This document shows, in pieces, positions 53,653 to 62,380 of a stretch of 64,000 nucleotides of DNA (its first letter is position 1; every line of letters begins with the position of its first letter). Where the stretch lies: assembly GCA_963769045.1 (NCBI GenBank), contig CAVYKK010000019.1, forward strand, positions 1-64,000. Reading direction: 5' to 3'. Source of the DNA: Methanocella_A sp963769045 (GTDB lineage: Archaea; Halobacteriota; Methanocellia; Methanocellales; Methanocellaceae). Below the pieces are notes generated by a model. It ran no database searches and was not told the DNA's origin. It saw only the letters and a list, made by a program, of their open reading frames with translations. The position numbers and the translations under genes are program-made.

Positions 53653-53934
53653 ATGTATCACGTCTACGAGTATGAGGCTACGAAGACGTGCCCGGAGTGC
53701 AGCGACGAGGAGACCGTGCCGGTAACCACGTATATCGACGAGGAGACCGGGCGCCAGACGGTGATGGCGAGGAAGGTCCGGTGCGAGCGGCACCTGGTGA
53801 CGGGTGAGTCTGAGTGCGGGCTTAGCGGCCCGATAGGTGCGGTGACAGAGATATCGATGACGGATTCGGACGCCTACGACTATATGGCTCAGAAGATCCG
53901 CGACGGGTTCAACATTTCGTACATAGGCCGATAG
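53653..53934 (+). CDS. Small protein with possible zinc-binding cysteines
   Basis: 93 residues. KTCPECSDEETV gives one CxxC pair and KVRCERHLVTGESECG a C-x2-H plus Cys, enough for one zinc site. Acidic elsewhere (YIDEETGRQT, EISMTDSDAYD). The gene is 79 bp upstream of the next one on the same strand. Unknown function; a small nucleic-acid-binding or adapter protein is possible. Confidence 0.6.
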   Translation: MYHVYEYEATKTCPECSDEETVPVTTYIDEETGRQTVMARKVRCERHLVTGESECGLSGPIGAVTEISMTDSDAYDYMAQKIRDGFNISYIGR

Positions 53935-54013
53935 TCAGCCGGGAATGCGGCTTTCGCTCCGTCCCCGGCAAAGGTTTAGCCGTATCGCAGTCGACTATGT
54001 GTCAGGTCGCACT

Positions 54014-54643
54014 ATGAGCGGAGACATGGATATGGAGAGTGCCGGCAAAAAGCTCGACTTCGAGGCGTTCCCGGAGAACCTCGAGCTTGCCCGGAACATC
54101 GGGCAGCGCATAGACCGCAGAGGCATGCCCGAGGCTAACGGGCCTGCGGCCATCCGGGAAATGGCCGACCTGCAGCGATACATGACCGAGCTATACACCG
54201 ATGCCCGGCCGGGCGAGGCGGAGACGGTCATGAACGATTGCGTGAACATCGCCACTTCGGCTTACGTGCTCAGCCGCATGCTGGCCCCGAATTATTACGA
54301 GGACACTGAGGGGAACGATGATCCCGGGAAGTTCGTGAAAAAGATGGGCGACGCCATGGCCCTGAACGAGGCCGACCTTGACCTCGGGACCGGACGATGG
54401 ACGACGACCGCGGATCTTATCATGGACATGCTCCTGTCGTTGAGCGTGTTCACCGGCACGCTGGCCGTCGAGGCGGACGACGAAGAAGGGTACATCCCCG
54501 ACGACCTCAACTTCAACGTGCTCACGAGCTGCTCGCTCATCGCAGCCTATGCGCTGATCGTGTACCAGTGCGCGAAAAAAGGGTCATACCGCGGGCAGAT
54601 ATTGAAGGACCTGACGCAAGAAAAGCAAACATCAATGGTCTGA
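54014..54643 (+). CDS. Acidic helical protein, function unknown
   Basis: 209 residues from ATG 54014 (AGGT ten bases upstream; the frame is open 23 residues further). Almost all helical: FPENLELARNIGQRID, AAIREMADLQRYMTELYTDA, MNDCVNIATSAYVLSRMLAP and LNFNVLTSCSLIAAYALIVY. Strongly acidic in the linkers (EDTEGNDDPG, EADDEEGYIPDD). No motif recognised. Probably cytosolic; the last hydrophobic helix is too short and mixed to be a confident membrane span. Confidence 0.65.
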   Translation: MSGDMDMESAGKKLDFEAFPENLELARNIGQRIDRRGMPEANGPAAIREMADLQRYMTELYTDARPGEAETVMNDCVNIATSAYVLSRMLAPNYYEDTEGNDDPGKFVKKMGDAMALNEADLDLGTGRWTTTADLIMDMLLSLSVFTGTLAVEADDEEGYIPDDLNFNVLTSCSLIAAYALIVYQCAKKGSYRGQILKDLTQEKQTSMV

Positions 54644-54724
54644 ATTTTTATAATGGCAACAGTCGTACGCCTGGCCAATGGGCGCTCGCGTGCGCGAAGC
54701 CGGACAGGCTGGCATCTGACGACA

Positions 54725-54970
54725 TCATTTCTTCAACCGTGCGATACGGCTGATGTTCAAAATGACATGGACAGCCAGCAGCGCGATGAACGGTATCCAG
54801 AGCAGGTCGTGTACCCGGAAAGCGAGGGCTTTGCCCATGATGCCTGCCGTGAGCGGTTCGACGATGCCCGGGTACGTGATCCCGAACCCGGACAGGAGGT
54901 AAAGGATGGTCAGGCCAAGCAATATCCAGGCAATCCATGCCCTGACTTTTTTCATGCTATAGCCGCTCAT
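54725..54970 (-). CDS. Small two-helix membrane protein, possible haem-binding partner of the molybdoenzyme
   Basis: 81 residues with two membrane helices, WIAWILLGLTILYLLSGFGI and LLWIPFIALLAVHVILNISR, and histidines at FRVHDLLW and LAVHVILN on the second one, the kind of spacing used for b-type haem in small quinone-reactive subunits (inference). The gene overlaps the upstream oxidoreductase by 4 bp (ATGA), so the two are coupled. An electron-transfer anchor is the simplest reading; haem binding needs testing. Confidence 0.65.
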   Translation of the reverse strand: MSGYSMKKVRAWIAWILLGLTILYLLSGFGITYPGIVEPLTAGIMGKALAFRVHDLLWIPFIALLAVHVILNISRIARLKK

Positions 54971-55659
54971 GATAAAAAGCTCCGGTTCAGGTCGCCGTCA
55001 CGCGAGTAGCCCCGGCTTTCCCAGTAGCCGGTCGGGAGGCTGTCGGACAGCTCGATTCGGGTAATCCACTTCGCCCATTTATAGCCCCATTTGCCCTCCG
55101 CGACGAGCTGGAACGGGTAGCCGCGCTCGGGGGGAATGGTCACGTTGTTCATGGCGTATGCGATCATGATGTCATTGTCAAGGACATAGCTTAACGGAAA
55201 CGCAGTCGAATAGCCATCGTAGCAGTAGAAGGTAATCGTCTTTGCCGCAGGGTTATACCCGGCCTCGGCAAGGAGGTCTTTGATCTTGATGCCGTCCCAG
55301 AGGAGGGTCATGCTCCAGCCCTCGACGCAGTTCAGGGTAGCCACTTTTCGGTAATGAGTGTGGTTGTCCACGACGTCGGCGTAAGAATATTTCCTGTCTG
55401 GTCCTGCCATGCTGTCGATCGTCAGCCGGTAGCTGCCGATGTCAATGTGCTGTGGTCCTTTGATCGAGTTCTCCCGGAAGTCGGCGACGGACGAGAGCCG
55501 GACGCCCTCGTATTCCCGGAGTTCCTGGCCTTTCACTGCCTCCACGCCGGGCTGAGGGGCGAAGAATTCGGCTTTCAGGAAATAAAAGGCGAAGATCACG
55601 AGGATAAGCAATATAACGATAACTATACCATAGCCGATGAGCTTATTGTGTCCGGGCAT
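54967..55659 (-). CDS. Membrane-anchored sulfite-oxidase-like molybdenum enzyme
   Basis: 230 residues from ATG 55659. One N-terminal helix (YGIVIVILLILVIFAFYFLK) anchors it outside. The rest is the oxidoreductase molybdopterin-binding domain: VATLNCVEGWSMTLLWDGIK holds the Cys that ligates molybdenum, and MIAYAMNNVTIPPERGYPFQLVAE with KWGYKWAKWITRIEL are typical. The dimerisation domain of true sulfite oxidases is absent, as in MsrP/YedY-type enzymes. Substrate could be a sulfoxide or sulfite-like compound. Coupled to the small membrane protein. Confidence 0.85.
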   Translation of the reverse strand: MPGHNKLIGYGIVIVILLILVIFAFYFLKAEFFAPQPGVEAVKGQELREYEGVRLSSVADFRENSIKGPQHIDIGSYRLTIDSMAGPDRKYSYADVVDNHTHYRKVATLNCVEGWSMTLLWDGIKIKDLLAEAGYNPAAKTITFYCYDGYSTAFPLSYVLDNDIMIAYAMNNVTIPPERGYPFQLVAEGKWGYKWAKWITRIELSDSLPTGYWESRGYSRDGDLNRSFLS

Positions 55660-56023
55660 TAGCTTAACTGGCAATGACTGTAGATATCAACCTTTTCCGG
55701 GAAAACGGCGAAAAAAATAGACCCGGGAGAAGCGACGGACATATGCCCGCCGCCGTTGCCGGAAAGGTCTTGCGAGGCCTGATGGGCAGGTCCGCAGAAA
55801 GCTATCCGGTGTTTCCTGGAGCAGCCAGGCGCTTGAGGCGCCACGCTTGATCAAACATAATCCATATTTCTATATAGCGTTTTTCTATGAAAGGATAAAT
55901 TATAATTTCGTAAACATCCGGAGACAGGATGCGAAAGCCGTTTACAGTCTGTGCTTATAATTAAATATTATGATAGATATATAATCGAGCGTGAGCGCGG
56001 ACCAGGGCCGGCAGGGCACGGAG

Positions 56024-56869
56024 ATGGATGGGACACGACAGCAGGATATTCGTCCGATAGATTTCCGGGTGAGCGGCGAGGGAAGCGAATACATTAAAAA
56101 GCTGATCATACCGGTCGCGATCATCATCCTGTTGCTGGCCATCATGGCATATGTCTTTGTCACGTATGGCTCAGCGTTCATCATTACGAGGCTGATCGCT
56201 TCCTCCTTTTTCATCGCAGGCATGATGGTCGGCGCGGTAGTCATTTTCGTCCTCCTGCGGGTGTACATGAGGCTGCGGTTCTACTACCATGTGATCTCCT
56301 ACAGCGTCAAGGCTACCGATCGTAACCTGGCGGACATCCATGCGATCGCGGAAACAGCGGCCTGCCGGCTGGGTGTCAAAGCGCCTGGCGTCTATGTTGT
56401 GCAGAACCCGGAGATCAACGCTTACGCCATTGGTGCGTTTAAGAAGATTATCGTGATCAACACCGGCCTGATCGATGCGACAGACAGCGATGAGCTGGCG
56501 TTCATTTTCGGCCATGAGCTGTCACATGTGAAATATGGGTGGGCAGTCCCGGTGAAGTTCCCGGGCTTCACCATCCCCGTGCCAATGCTGTTCAGCTCGC
56601 AGCGGAGGGAATACACCTGTGATCGCGGAGGGCTCATCGCCTGCCGGGACCTGAACAAAGCCATCCTCATACTGGCCAAGCTGGCACTGGGAAAGAGCCT
56701 GGCGAGCAAGATCAATGTCGATAAGCTCTATAATAATAAGAAAGAGGTGGAGGAGGACAGGATATCCCGCCTGTCGGAAGTCCTCGCGTCTCACCCGCCT
56801 GTCAGAGACCGGGTGTTCCAGCTCCGGGAGTTCTACGGCTCCCTGCTTTACAAAGAGCTTGTCCGTTGA
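56024..56869 (+). CDS. M48-family membrane metalloprotease (HtpX-like)
   Basis: 281 residues from ATG 56024, which has AGGG seven bases upstream; an in-frame GTG at 55991 is an alternative. Two membrane helices near the start (LIIPVAIIILLLAIMAYVFV, LIASSFFIAGMMVGAVVIFV). FIFGHELSHVKYG is the HExxH zinc site, and SQRREYTCDRGGLI supplies the third ligand. The active site faces the cytosol in this family, which removes damaged membrane proteins. Closely matches the plan of HtpX, though shorter helices are missing at the C-terminus. Confidence 0.85.
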   Translation: MDGTRQQDIRPIDFRVSGEGSEYIKKLIIPVAIIILLLAIMAYVFVTYGSAFIITRLIASSFFIAGMMVGAVVIFVLLRVYMRLRFYYHVISYSVKATDRNLADIHAIAETAACRLGVKAPGVYVVQNPEINAYAIGAFKKIIVINTGLIDATDSDELAFIFGHELSHVKYGWAVPVKFPGFTIPVPMLFSSQRREYTCDRGGLIACRDLNKAILILAKLALGKSLASKINVDKLYNNKKEVEEDRISRLSEVLASHPPVRDRVFQLREFYGSLLYKELVR

Positions 56870-57021
56870 AGCAAATCGTCAATACAATAAAAAGCAGGGC
56901 AGGGCTCATCACAGCTATCGGGCAAATACAAGGGCCTCCGCCGGGTCTTTCGCGCGCACGCGCGAATAGAAAATGATACGCGACAGGTGCCCTTGCGCAG
57001 GCTTTACCGATACATAAAATT

Positions 57022-57687
57022 TTAAAGCCAGTCTTTCACGGGCTGTCCGTTATTAATCTTTTCCGCGGTACCGTAAGCGTCATAGATGGCGTAGACCAGC
57101 ACGATCAGCGGCAGGATGAACGCAGGCAGACAGAACCAGCACGCCCTTCTCGCGTACATGGCGGCCACCACGATCATTACCAGGATGACAGCCATTGATC
57201 CGAGATAGAGGACAGCGAGGATAATGCCTTTGGCTATCTGGCCGTTGTAGACCTGGCCCGCCCCGGGCAGGATGAGCGACAGCGCAGCGGACAGCAGGGA
57301 CTCCTTTTCCCTCGGGCCGCCTGCGCCCGGGTCTCGGACCGCGGGCGGTGTCGGCGGCGTGGCTGGCACCATCCCTGACTGCTTTACAGGGACAGACATA
57401 CCTGAAGGCCGGCTGATGGCCGGCAATGATGTCTGCTCCTCGGCCGGAGCCTTTACTTCCGGCCGCGGTTCCTCCGGCACCGTCGCTTCCGGAGCCTTTG
57501 CCTCTTGCTCAGGTTCCTCCGGCGTGGTCTCTTCGGGCACCGGCGGCAGCTGGCTGCGTACGACGTCGGCACAGTCCCTGCAGACGGCCCGGTCGCCTGC
57601 GCTGGTAATGCAAACGGAGCAGCACTCCTTTCCGCAGTTACCGCAGACAGCTACCGTGCCCATGCCGGGATGATTATGACAGGTCAT
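57022..57687 (-). CDS. B-box zinc finger protein with TM2-like membrane domain
   Basis: 221 residues from ATG 57687, with GGAGGTG upstream. MTCHNHPGMGTVAVCGNCGKECCSVCI and RAVCRDCAD form a B-box-type double zinc site (C-x-H...CxxC...CxxC...CxxC). A long Pro/Glu-rich linker (PEEPEQEAKAPEATVPEE) follows. The C-terminus has LILPGAGQVYNGQIAKGIIL, a TM2-type GAGQxYNG motif, and two to three helices. Such B-box-linker-TM2 proteins occur in archaea and bacteria; function unknown. Confidence 0.75.
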   Translation of the reverse strand: MTCHNHPGMGTVAVCGNCGKECCSVCITSAGDRAVCRDCADVVRSQLPPVPEETTPEEPEQEAKAPEATVPEEPRPEVKAPAEEQTSLPAISRPSGMSVPVKQSGMVPATPPTPPAVRDPGAGGPREKESLLSAALSLILPGAGQVYNGQIAKGIILAVLYLGSMAVILVMIVVAAMYARRACWFCLPAFILPLIVLVYAIYDAYGTAEKINNGQPVKDWL

Positions 57688-57900
57688 TGATACACCTCCG
57701 CCGGTATGCTTAGCCGGGCGATGTAGCATCAAGTACGCGTATCAATGATAAATAAATTATCTTATAATGAGGACAGCCTGCTATCGTAAAGCGATATGAT
57801 AGTAAACGTTATCTCCGGCGTCCTGTATTGCCTCCGTGCCCTATATAGCCCGTATTCCCTCGCGGATACGGCTATAAGCCTGCCTGTCAGAATTGAATAT

Positions 57901-58086
57901 ATGTGCAAATCTTCTTGGTACGGGAGACATGCCGCTATGCATCATGGCGAATGCGGGTGCCACGGCGGCATGATGAAGCGTAAAGGCGTCTGTGCGATGA
58001 TATTCTTCGGGATCATGGCGATCGTGTTCGCGGCGATAGCCGGGATGATACACCTGAAGCTCCACATGCACGAGGGCGACCGCTGA
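57901..58086 (+). CDS. Small His/Cys-rich membrane protein
   Basis: 61 residues from ATG 57901 (ATG 57937, with GGGAG upstream, is an alternative; the frame opens at 57796). GRHAAMHHGECGCHGGMMKR is rich in His, Cys and Met, followed by one membrane helix (VCAMIFFGIMAIVFAAIAGM) and a short HLKLHMHEGD tail. The His/Cys/Met mix on both sides of the membrane suggests metal handling, for copper or nickel (inference). No known family. Confidence 0.55.
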   Translation: MCKSSWYGRHAAMHHGECGCHGGMMKRKGVCAMIFFGIMAIVFAAIAGMIHLKLHMHEGDR

Positions 58087-58160
58087 TGCTTGGCGACCGC
58101 TGATGCGGTCGCTCAGCGATCGTTACCGTTAAGTCGGATGTGCGACCTGGTAGTATCGCT

Positions 58161-58328
58161 ATGAAGGTAAAGTTGAGCGGATGGAGCATCGCGCTACTGC
58201 TGATAGTCATTGTACTGGCGCTGAACCTTGCCGGCATCATCCATGTGGACGCATGGGGCATCTTCGGCATCGTGGTGACCATAGGCTGTGCCTGGCTGAT
58301 CTATTATATTTTCCTCAAGAAAAAATAG
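58161..58328 (+). CDS. Small two-helix membrane protein
   Basis: 55 residues from ATG 58161 (seven extra residues possible upstream). WSIALLLIVIVLALNLAGII and GIFGIVVTIGCAWLIYYIFL are two membrane helices joined by HVDAWG; the end is FLKKK. It follows the His/Cys-rich gene by 74 bp on the same strand, with a short hairpin between (GACCGCTGATGCGGTC near 58096). Unknown function. Confidence 0.6.
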   Translation: MKVKLSGWSIALLLIVIVLALNLAGIIHVDAWGIFGIVVTIGCAWLIYYIFLKKK

Positions 58329-58330
58329 GG

Positions 58331-58413
58331 TCCCGCAGCCCTGCAAAAACAGGGCTCCGCAGCCCTGCAAAAACAGGGCTCCGCAGCCCTGCAAAAACAG
58401 GGCTCCGCAGCCC
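58331..58413. repeat. Tandem 24-bp hairpin repeat, three full units plus part of a fourth
   Basis: The unit TCCGCAGCCCTGCAAAAACA + GGGC starts at 58331, 58356 and 58380 and in part at 58404. Each unit contains GCCCTG-CAAAAA-CAGGGC, so three terminator-like stem-loops stand in a row just after the small membrane gene. Gap 58329-58621 has no gene. Confidence 0.8.
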
Positions 58414-58621
58414 GGAAGGCTCGATAGTCTCGACCATCGCCAGTGCATCAGGCAGGTTCAGCCGTTGCATCATCCGGGCTTCCTGTGACAGCAGGTCAGG
58501 TTCGGGCGGGACTATCTCCTTTTTTTACTTGCTTTAGCGCATCGGGCGCGTCGTCACGAGAACACACCTCCGGGATAGTTCAGCAGGGTTTAATATATAT
58601 GCAGTAATATTCTCCGATAAC

Positions 58622-59308
58622 ATGGAAATCGTTCCCGGCATTCACCTGGTCGACGGCTCGATCGGCTGCAATACATATCTGGCCCTGGGCGACGGCGTCA
58701 CGCTGGTCGATACCGGGCTCCGGGGCAACGTCCCCCGTATCTATCATTATCTCGGCCACATCGGCTATAAGCCCCGGGACATCAGGCGTATCGTGATCAC
58801 CCACGCCCACCTCGACCACATCAACTGCCTGTACCAGCTCAAGCAGGAGACTGGCGCCATCGTGATGGCGAATGCCCGCGATGCCGACATTATCGACGGC
58901 CAGCGGCCCCTCCGGATCGCCAGGGGCATATTCGGCGCCATACTGAGGGCAGGCCAGGTTTACTATCAGTACAGGCCGGTGCAGGTCGACGTCCGGCTGA
59001 ACGACGGCGACCGGATCTCGGGCATGCAGGACTTCATGGCCGTCTCACTACCGGGCCACAGTGAAGGCAACATGGGCCTGTTCAGCCGGGAAAAAAGCGC
59101 GTTCTTCTCGAGCGATTCCATCAGGGTGTCCGGCGGCAGGGTGGTCGCCCCCAGCCCCAGGTTCACCCTGGATATGGATGCCGCCGTTGCATCCATCAAG
59201 AGGATAGGCGAGTTCGACTTTAACGTCATGCTCCCCGGGCACGGCCCGGCCATCACCAGCATAGCATCGACGAAAGTGCGGGAGCTGTACCACGAAATCG
59301 GGCAATAG
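58622..59308 (+). CDS. MBL-fold metallo-hydrolase
   Basis: 228 residues. VTLVDTGLRGNVP, IVITHAHLDHINCLYQ (HxHxDH), VSLPGHSEGNMGLF (His), FFSSDSIRV (bridging Asp) and LPGHGPAI (last His) are the complete metallo-beta-lactamase-fold metal set. No second domain. Typical activities are hydrolysis of thioesters, phosphodiesters or lactones; this one is not more specific. Cytosolic. Stands alone. Confidence 0.9.
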   Translation: MEIVPGIHLVDGSIGCNTYLALGDGVTLVDTGLRGNVPRIYHYLGHIGYKPRDIRRIVITHAHLDHINCLYQLKQETGAIVMANARDADIIDGQRPLRIARGIFGAILRAGQVYYQYRPVQVDVRLNDGDRISGMQDFMAVSLPGHSEGNMGLFSREKSAFFSSDSIRVSGGRVVAPSPRFTLDMDAAVASIKRIGEFDFNVMLPGHGPAITSIASTKVRELYHEIGQ

Positions 59309-59478
59309 CCAGCCGGACAGGCGGTCTCGGCACGGGATAAGCGTTGACGAACACAGTAGTCGTTATAAAAAGGGTTTTATGTCAAAAAATCATATTTATT
59401 TCGTCGACCGGACATTAATTACGGGCTTAACCAGCAAAGTATTTATTATACCAGATTACATAATAAGCATTTGAGCGG

Positions 59479-60048
59479 GTGATTTGCCGTTTTTATAACT
59501 GCACAATCCAATCCATCCCCTACCAACCCGCTCACCCTTTAATAGACGCCGATTTTACGATTTCTGAAAGCCCGTTTTCCGGCATTTATTTCTATGCGGC
59601 GCGCGCTCTATGTCTGCCCATGCCTCCGCGAGACGCGTCCATGAGCCTGGACGAGTTCAGGCAATACTGGAATAAGAACCGGAAGCTGATACGCTCGGCG
59701 AAAGCTTTCGACAGCACCAGCCGTCGCTGGGTGGAAGGAGACGATATCTTTCGGGTGGGCGGCGCTTATACACTCATCGTGGTACAATTCAGGGGCCCGG
59801 GATTCCTGCGCATCAATGTCAAGCCATCGCTTAAGGTGTCCTACGCCCCGGAGAAGTATGCCAGCGCAAGCACCTGGAGCCGCCTGGGAGTATACCTGAC
59901 CTACGAGGAAAAGGAGTTCCTGAACAATATAGGAAATGACGCGCTGTCGCCGGACGAGCTAATCGACGCCGTCGCTTCCTCGGGATTCCCCGGCAAGGAC
60001 GCGCTCGTCAGGAAGCTCAAGAAGGCTGCAGAATCACTTCAGCGCTGA
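59479..60048 (+). CDS. Protein of unknown function
   Basis: 189 residues from GTG 59479; ATG 59620 or 59641 are later alternatives. A TATA-like TATTTATTATA lies about 30 bp before the GTG, which favours the long form. MSLDEFRQYWNKNRKLIRSA, FDSTSRRWVEGDDIFRVGGA, GPGFLRINVKPSLKVSYAPE and YLTYEEKEFLNNIG: a mixed alpha/beta protein with no motif I know. Convergent with Alba; the stops abut. Confidence 0.65.
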   Translation: MICRFYNCTIQSIPYQPAHPLIDADFTISESPFSGIYFYAARALCLPMPPRDASMSLDEFRQYWNKNRKLIRSAKAFDSTSRRWVEGDDIFRVGGAYTLIVVQFRGPGFLRINVKPSLKVSYAPEKYASASTWSRLGVYLTYEEKEFLNNIGNDALSPDELIDAVASSGFPGKDALVRKLKKAAESLQR

Positions 60049-60354
60049 TCAGGGGCGTTTCAGGAAGATCTCGATAGAAGAGACGTTAATGTTGTCACCC
60101 TTCTCGCTGGTGAGCTCTTCGGTGCTGATTTTAATCCGGTCCACTACCACGTCGAGCAGGAACCGGTTGCGTACGACCTCGGCCGTGTCCACCGCCCGGG
60201 AGATCGCCCGCCCCCTTGCCTTGATAGTAACCTCTTTGGCGCCCTCGTTGAACTGGGTGACTGCCGCCAGCACGTAGTTCATGACAGGCTTGTTGCCCAC
60301 GAAGATGACATTATCTTCGGCCTTTGGTGTAGTCTCCGTATTCATATGTGCCAT
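60049..60354 (-). CDS. albA: Alba DNA/RNA-binding chromatin protein
   Basis: 101 residues from ATG 60354 (MAHMNTET). NVIFVGNKPVMNYVLAAVTQFNEGAKEVTIKARGRAISRAVDTAEVVR and LDVVVDRIKI match Alba, including the Lys that is acetylated in Sulfolobus and the Gly-Arg-Ala-Ile loop. It binds double-stranded DNA and RNA as a dimer. No ribosome-binding site precedes the start and a TATA box lies 20-30 bp upstream, so it is probably a leaderless mRNA. Frame extends upstream, but through a hairpin region. Confidence 0.9.
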   Translation of the reverse strand: MAHMNTETTPKAEDNVIFVGNKPVMNYVLAAVTQFNEGAKEVTIKARGRAISRAVDTAEVVRNRFLLDVVVDRIKISTEELTSEKGDNINVSSIEIFLKRP

Positions 60355-60372
60355 ATAAATAATAAGCAATTC

Positions 60373-60383
60373 TTTAATATAGC
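60373..60383 (-). promoter_or_regulatory. TATA box of the Alba gene
   Basis: Read on the - strand GCTATATTAAAG lies about 20-30 bp upstream of ATG 60354, preceded by purine-rich GGAAAAT (BRE-like). With this spacing transcription would begin at or next to the start codon. Confidence 0.55.
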
Positions 60384-60416
60384 ATTTTCCTTGCAGCTGG
60401 TTTTCGCGGGGCTCCC

Positions 60417-60533
60417 GGGGGGCCTTGTTCCAAAAAGGCCCCCCTGGGTCACGACACCCGACACAAGTGCCGAAGGCACAAATCGCGATAGTTTTTGAGG
60501 GGCACACGGGGAACTTTTTGTAAAAAGTTCCCC
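60417..60533. terminator. Two strong hairpins in the 60355-60770 gap
   Basis: GGGGGGCCTT (60417-60426) pairs with AAGGCCCCCC (60435-60444). GGGGAACTTTTT (60508-60519) pairs with 60522-60533 over a 2-base loop. They lie upstream of Alba and 240 bp before hisC; either could end a transcript from the left. No gene seen in the gap. Confidence 0.5.
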
Positions 60534-60770
60534 TGACATGCGCCCGTGTAACTATTGTTTCATCAGAAGGAATGACGGATGAATCGCATCGCCCGGCGTC
60601 CCCGCGCGCACGCGATAACGCGATATTAACAGTTGGCGACAGGCGTATGAGATCGTCTCAATGCCAGGATACCGGATGCCAATGCCCCTCCGTGCCCTTT
60701 GTGCCCTTGGTGTCCAATGCTAGGAAAATCTTTAATCTTTGAATGCTCTTCGTCTATTTGCGGTGAAGTA

Positions 60771-61859
60771 ATGATCAGGGCCAGGCAGTCGGTAAGGGAA
60801 ATCAAAGAGTATGTCGCGGGCAAGAACGTGGAGGAGGTGGCTGCGTCCTATGGCATAGACGAGCGTAGCATTGTCAAGCTCGCCTCCAACGAGAACTGCC
60901 TCGGGCCAAGCCCAAGAGCGGTCGAGGCGATCCGAAATGCCGCGTGCGACGCTCACATTTACCCGAGCGTAGACGCCATCGAGCTCCGGCAGGCGATCGC
61001 GGAGCGTTACCACATGCCGCTTGGTACGGTAGTCTGCGGCGCCGGTATGGATGGCGTGCTGGAGACGTTGCTCCGTGCCTTCCTCGAGAGCGGCGACGAG
61101 ACCCTGATACCATTGCCCGCGTTCTCGTATTACGAGATCGTGACGAGGTTCTGCGGGGCTAAGCCGGTATTCTGTAACCGGAGAGACGACTTCAGCCTCG
61201 ACGTGGACGCCGTGCTGGAGAAGGTCACCGATAAGACCAAGTTCATTTTCATCACTTCCCCGAATAACCCGACGGGCAACCTCACCCCAATCGAAGACGT
61301 CAGGACCATCGCCGAATCAGTAGAGGCCTTCGTCTTTGTGGACGAGGCGTATATCGATTTTGCGGACAATGCCGAGTCGGCCCTCGGCCTGGCCAAGCAA
61401 TACGACAATATCATCGTGGGCAGGACCATGTCCAAGGCGTGGGGGCTCGCGGGGATGCGCATCGGGTTCGGGTTCATCCCTGAGCCTGCTTTCAAGGAAT
61501 ACATGAAGGTGGCGACGCCTTTCGCATTGAGCCGCATATCCATAGCCGCGGCGCTTGCCGCGCTGGGGGACGAGGAGCACTACAGGCGGTCCGTGGACAC
61601 GGTCAGGAATGAAAGGGAATTCCTTTCCGGGCACATGCCGTTCAAGGCGTTTCCATCAGAGGCTAATTTCATGCTGATCGACACCAGCCCGCTCACCTCG
61701 AAGCTGGTCGTGGGCGAGTGTATGAAACGAGGCGTTATCCTGCGGGACTGCGCGTCGTTCCGGGACATGGGCGACAGGTATGTGCGCGTCACCATCGGCA
61801 CGCACGACCAGAATCTCCGGCTGATCGACGCCCTGAAGTCCATCCGGGAGACTGCATGA
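60771..61859 (+). CDS. hisC: Histidinol-phosphate aminotransferase
   Basis: 362 residues from ATG 60771 (GGTGAAGT just before). KLASNENCLGPSP, YPSVDAIELRQAIAERYHMP, FITSPNNPTGNL (pyridoxal phosphate Asn), VFVDEAYIDFAD (Asp-Glu-x-Tyr) and GRTMSKAWGLAGMRIGFGF with the Schiff-base Lys in TMSKAW define HisC. It makes histidinol phosphate in histidine synthesis. First gene of an operon; its stop overlaps the next start (ATGA). Pairing with the two genes downstream is a recurring archaeal arrangement. Confidence 0.95.
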   Translation: MIRARQSVREIKEYVAGKNVEEVAASYGIDERSIVKLASNENCLGPSPRAVEAIRNAACDAHIYPSVDAIELRQAIAERYHMPLGTVVCGAGMDGVLETLLRAFLESGDETLIPLPAFSYYEIVTRFCGAKPVFCNRRDDFSLDVDAVLEKVTDKTKFIFITSPNNPTGNLTPIEDVRTIAESVEAFVFVDEAYIDFADNAESALGLAKQYDNIIVGRTMSKAWGLAGMRIGFGFIPEPAFKEYMKVATPFALSRISIAAALAALGDEEHYRRSVDTVRNEREFLSGHMPFKAFPSEANFMLIDTSPLTSKLVVGECMKRGVILRDCASFRDMGDRYVRVTIGTHDQNLRLIDALKSIRETA

Positions 61860-62380
61860 AGATCGCCCTGACCGGCACGCCAGGCACGGGCAAATCGACG
61901 GTAGCCCCGCTGATTGACGAAGGCTTTCGCGTCCTCGACCTGAACGCGCTGATCAAGGACGGCTACAACCTTGGCACCGACCCGGAAAGAAAATCGGTGA
62001 TCGCTGACCTGGACCGGCTGGATGGGTACATAGAAAGCCTCAAAGGTGACTATATCATCGAAGGGCATGTTTCTCATTTGCTGCCCGTTGACAGGATCGT
62101 CGTCCTGCGCACCGCCCCCCGCGTGCTGCGGGAAAGGCTGGCCAGACGCGGCTGGAGCAAGGCGAAGATCGACGAGAACGTTGAAGCCGAGGCGCTGGAC
62201 GTGATCCTGGTCGAGGCGCTGGAAATGACTGGTGGTCGCGGGCGACCACGCAACGTGTACGAGATCAACGCCACGGACATGTCCCCGGAAGAAGTCGCAG
62301 CGGCCATCCGCGAGATCATACGGGGCACCGATAATTACAAGCCCGGAAGCGTCGACTTTAGCGAGGAGCTGTTCCCGTGA
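61856..62380 (+). CDS. AK6/Fap7-type adenylate kinase
   Basis: 174 residues. TGTPGTGKSTVA is the P-loop at the very start; YIIEGHVSHLLPVDRIVVLRT is the Walker B-like core (GH...P) and RERLARRGWSKAKIDENVEAE the lid. The AK6 (Fap7 in yeast) family acts in ribosome small-subunit maturation as an ATPase and adenylate kinase. Overlaps hisC by 4 bp and the next gene by 4 bp (GTGA), so it is translationally coupled on both sides. Confidence 0.9.
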   Translation: MKIALTGTPGTGKSTVAPLIDEGFRVLDLNALIKDGYNLGTDPERKSVIADLDRLDGYIESLKGDYIIEGHVSHLLPVDRIVVLRTAPRVLRERLARRGWSKAKIDENVEAEALDVILVEALEMTGGRGRPRNVYEINATDMSPEEVAAAIREIIRGTDNYKPGSVDFSEELFP

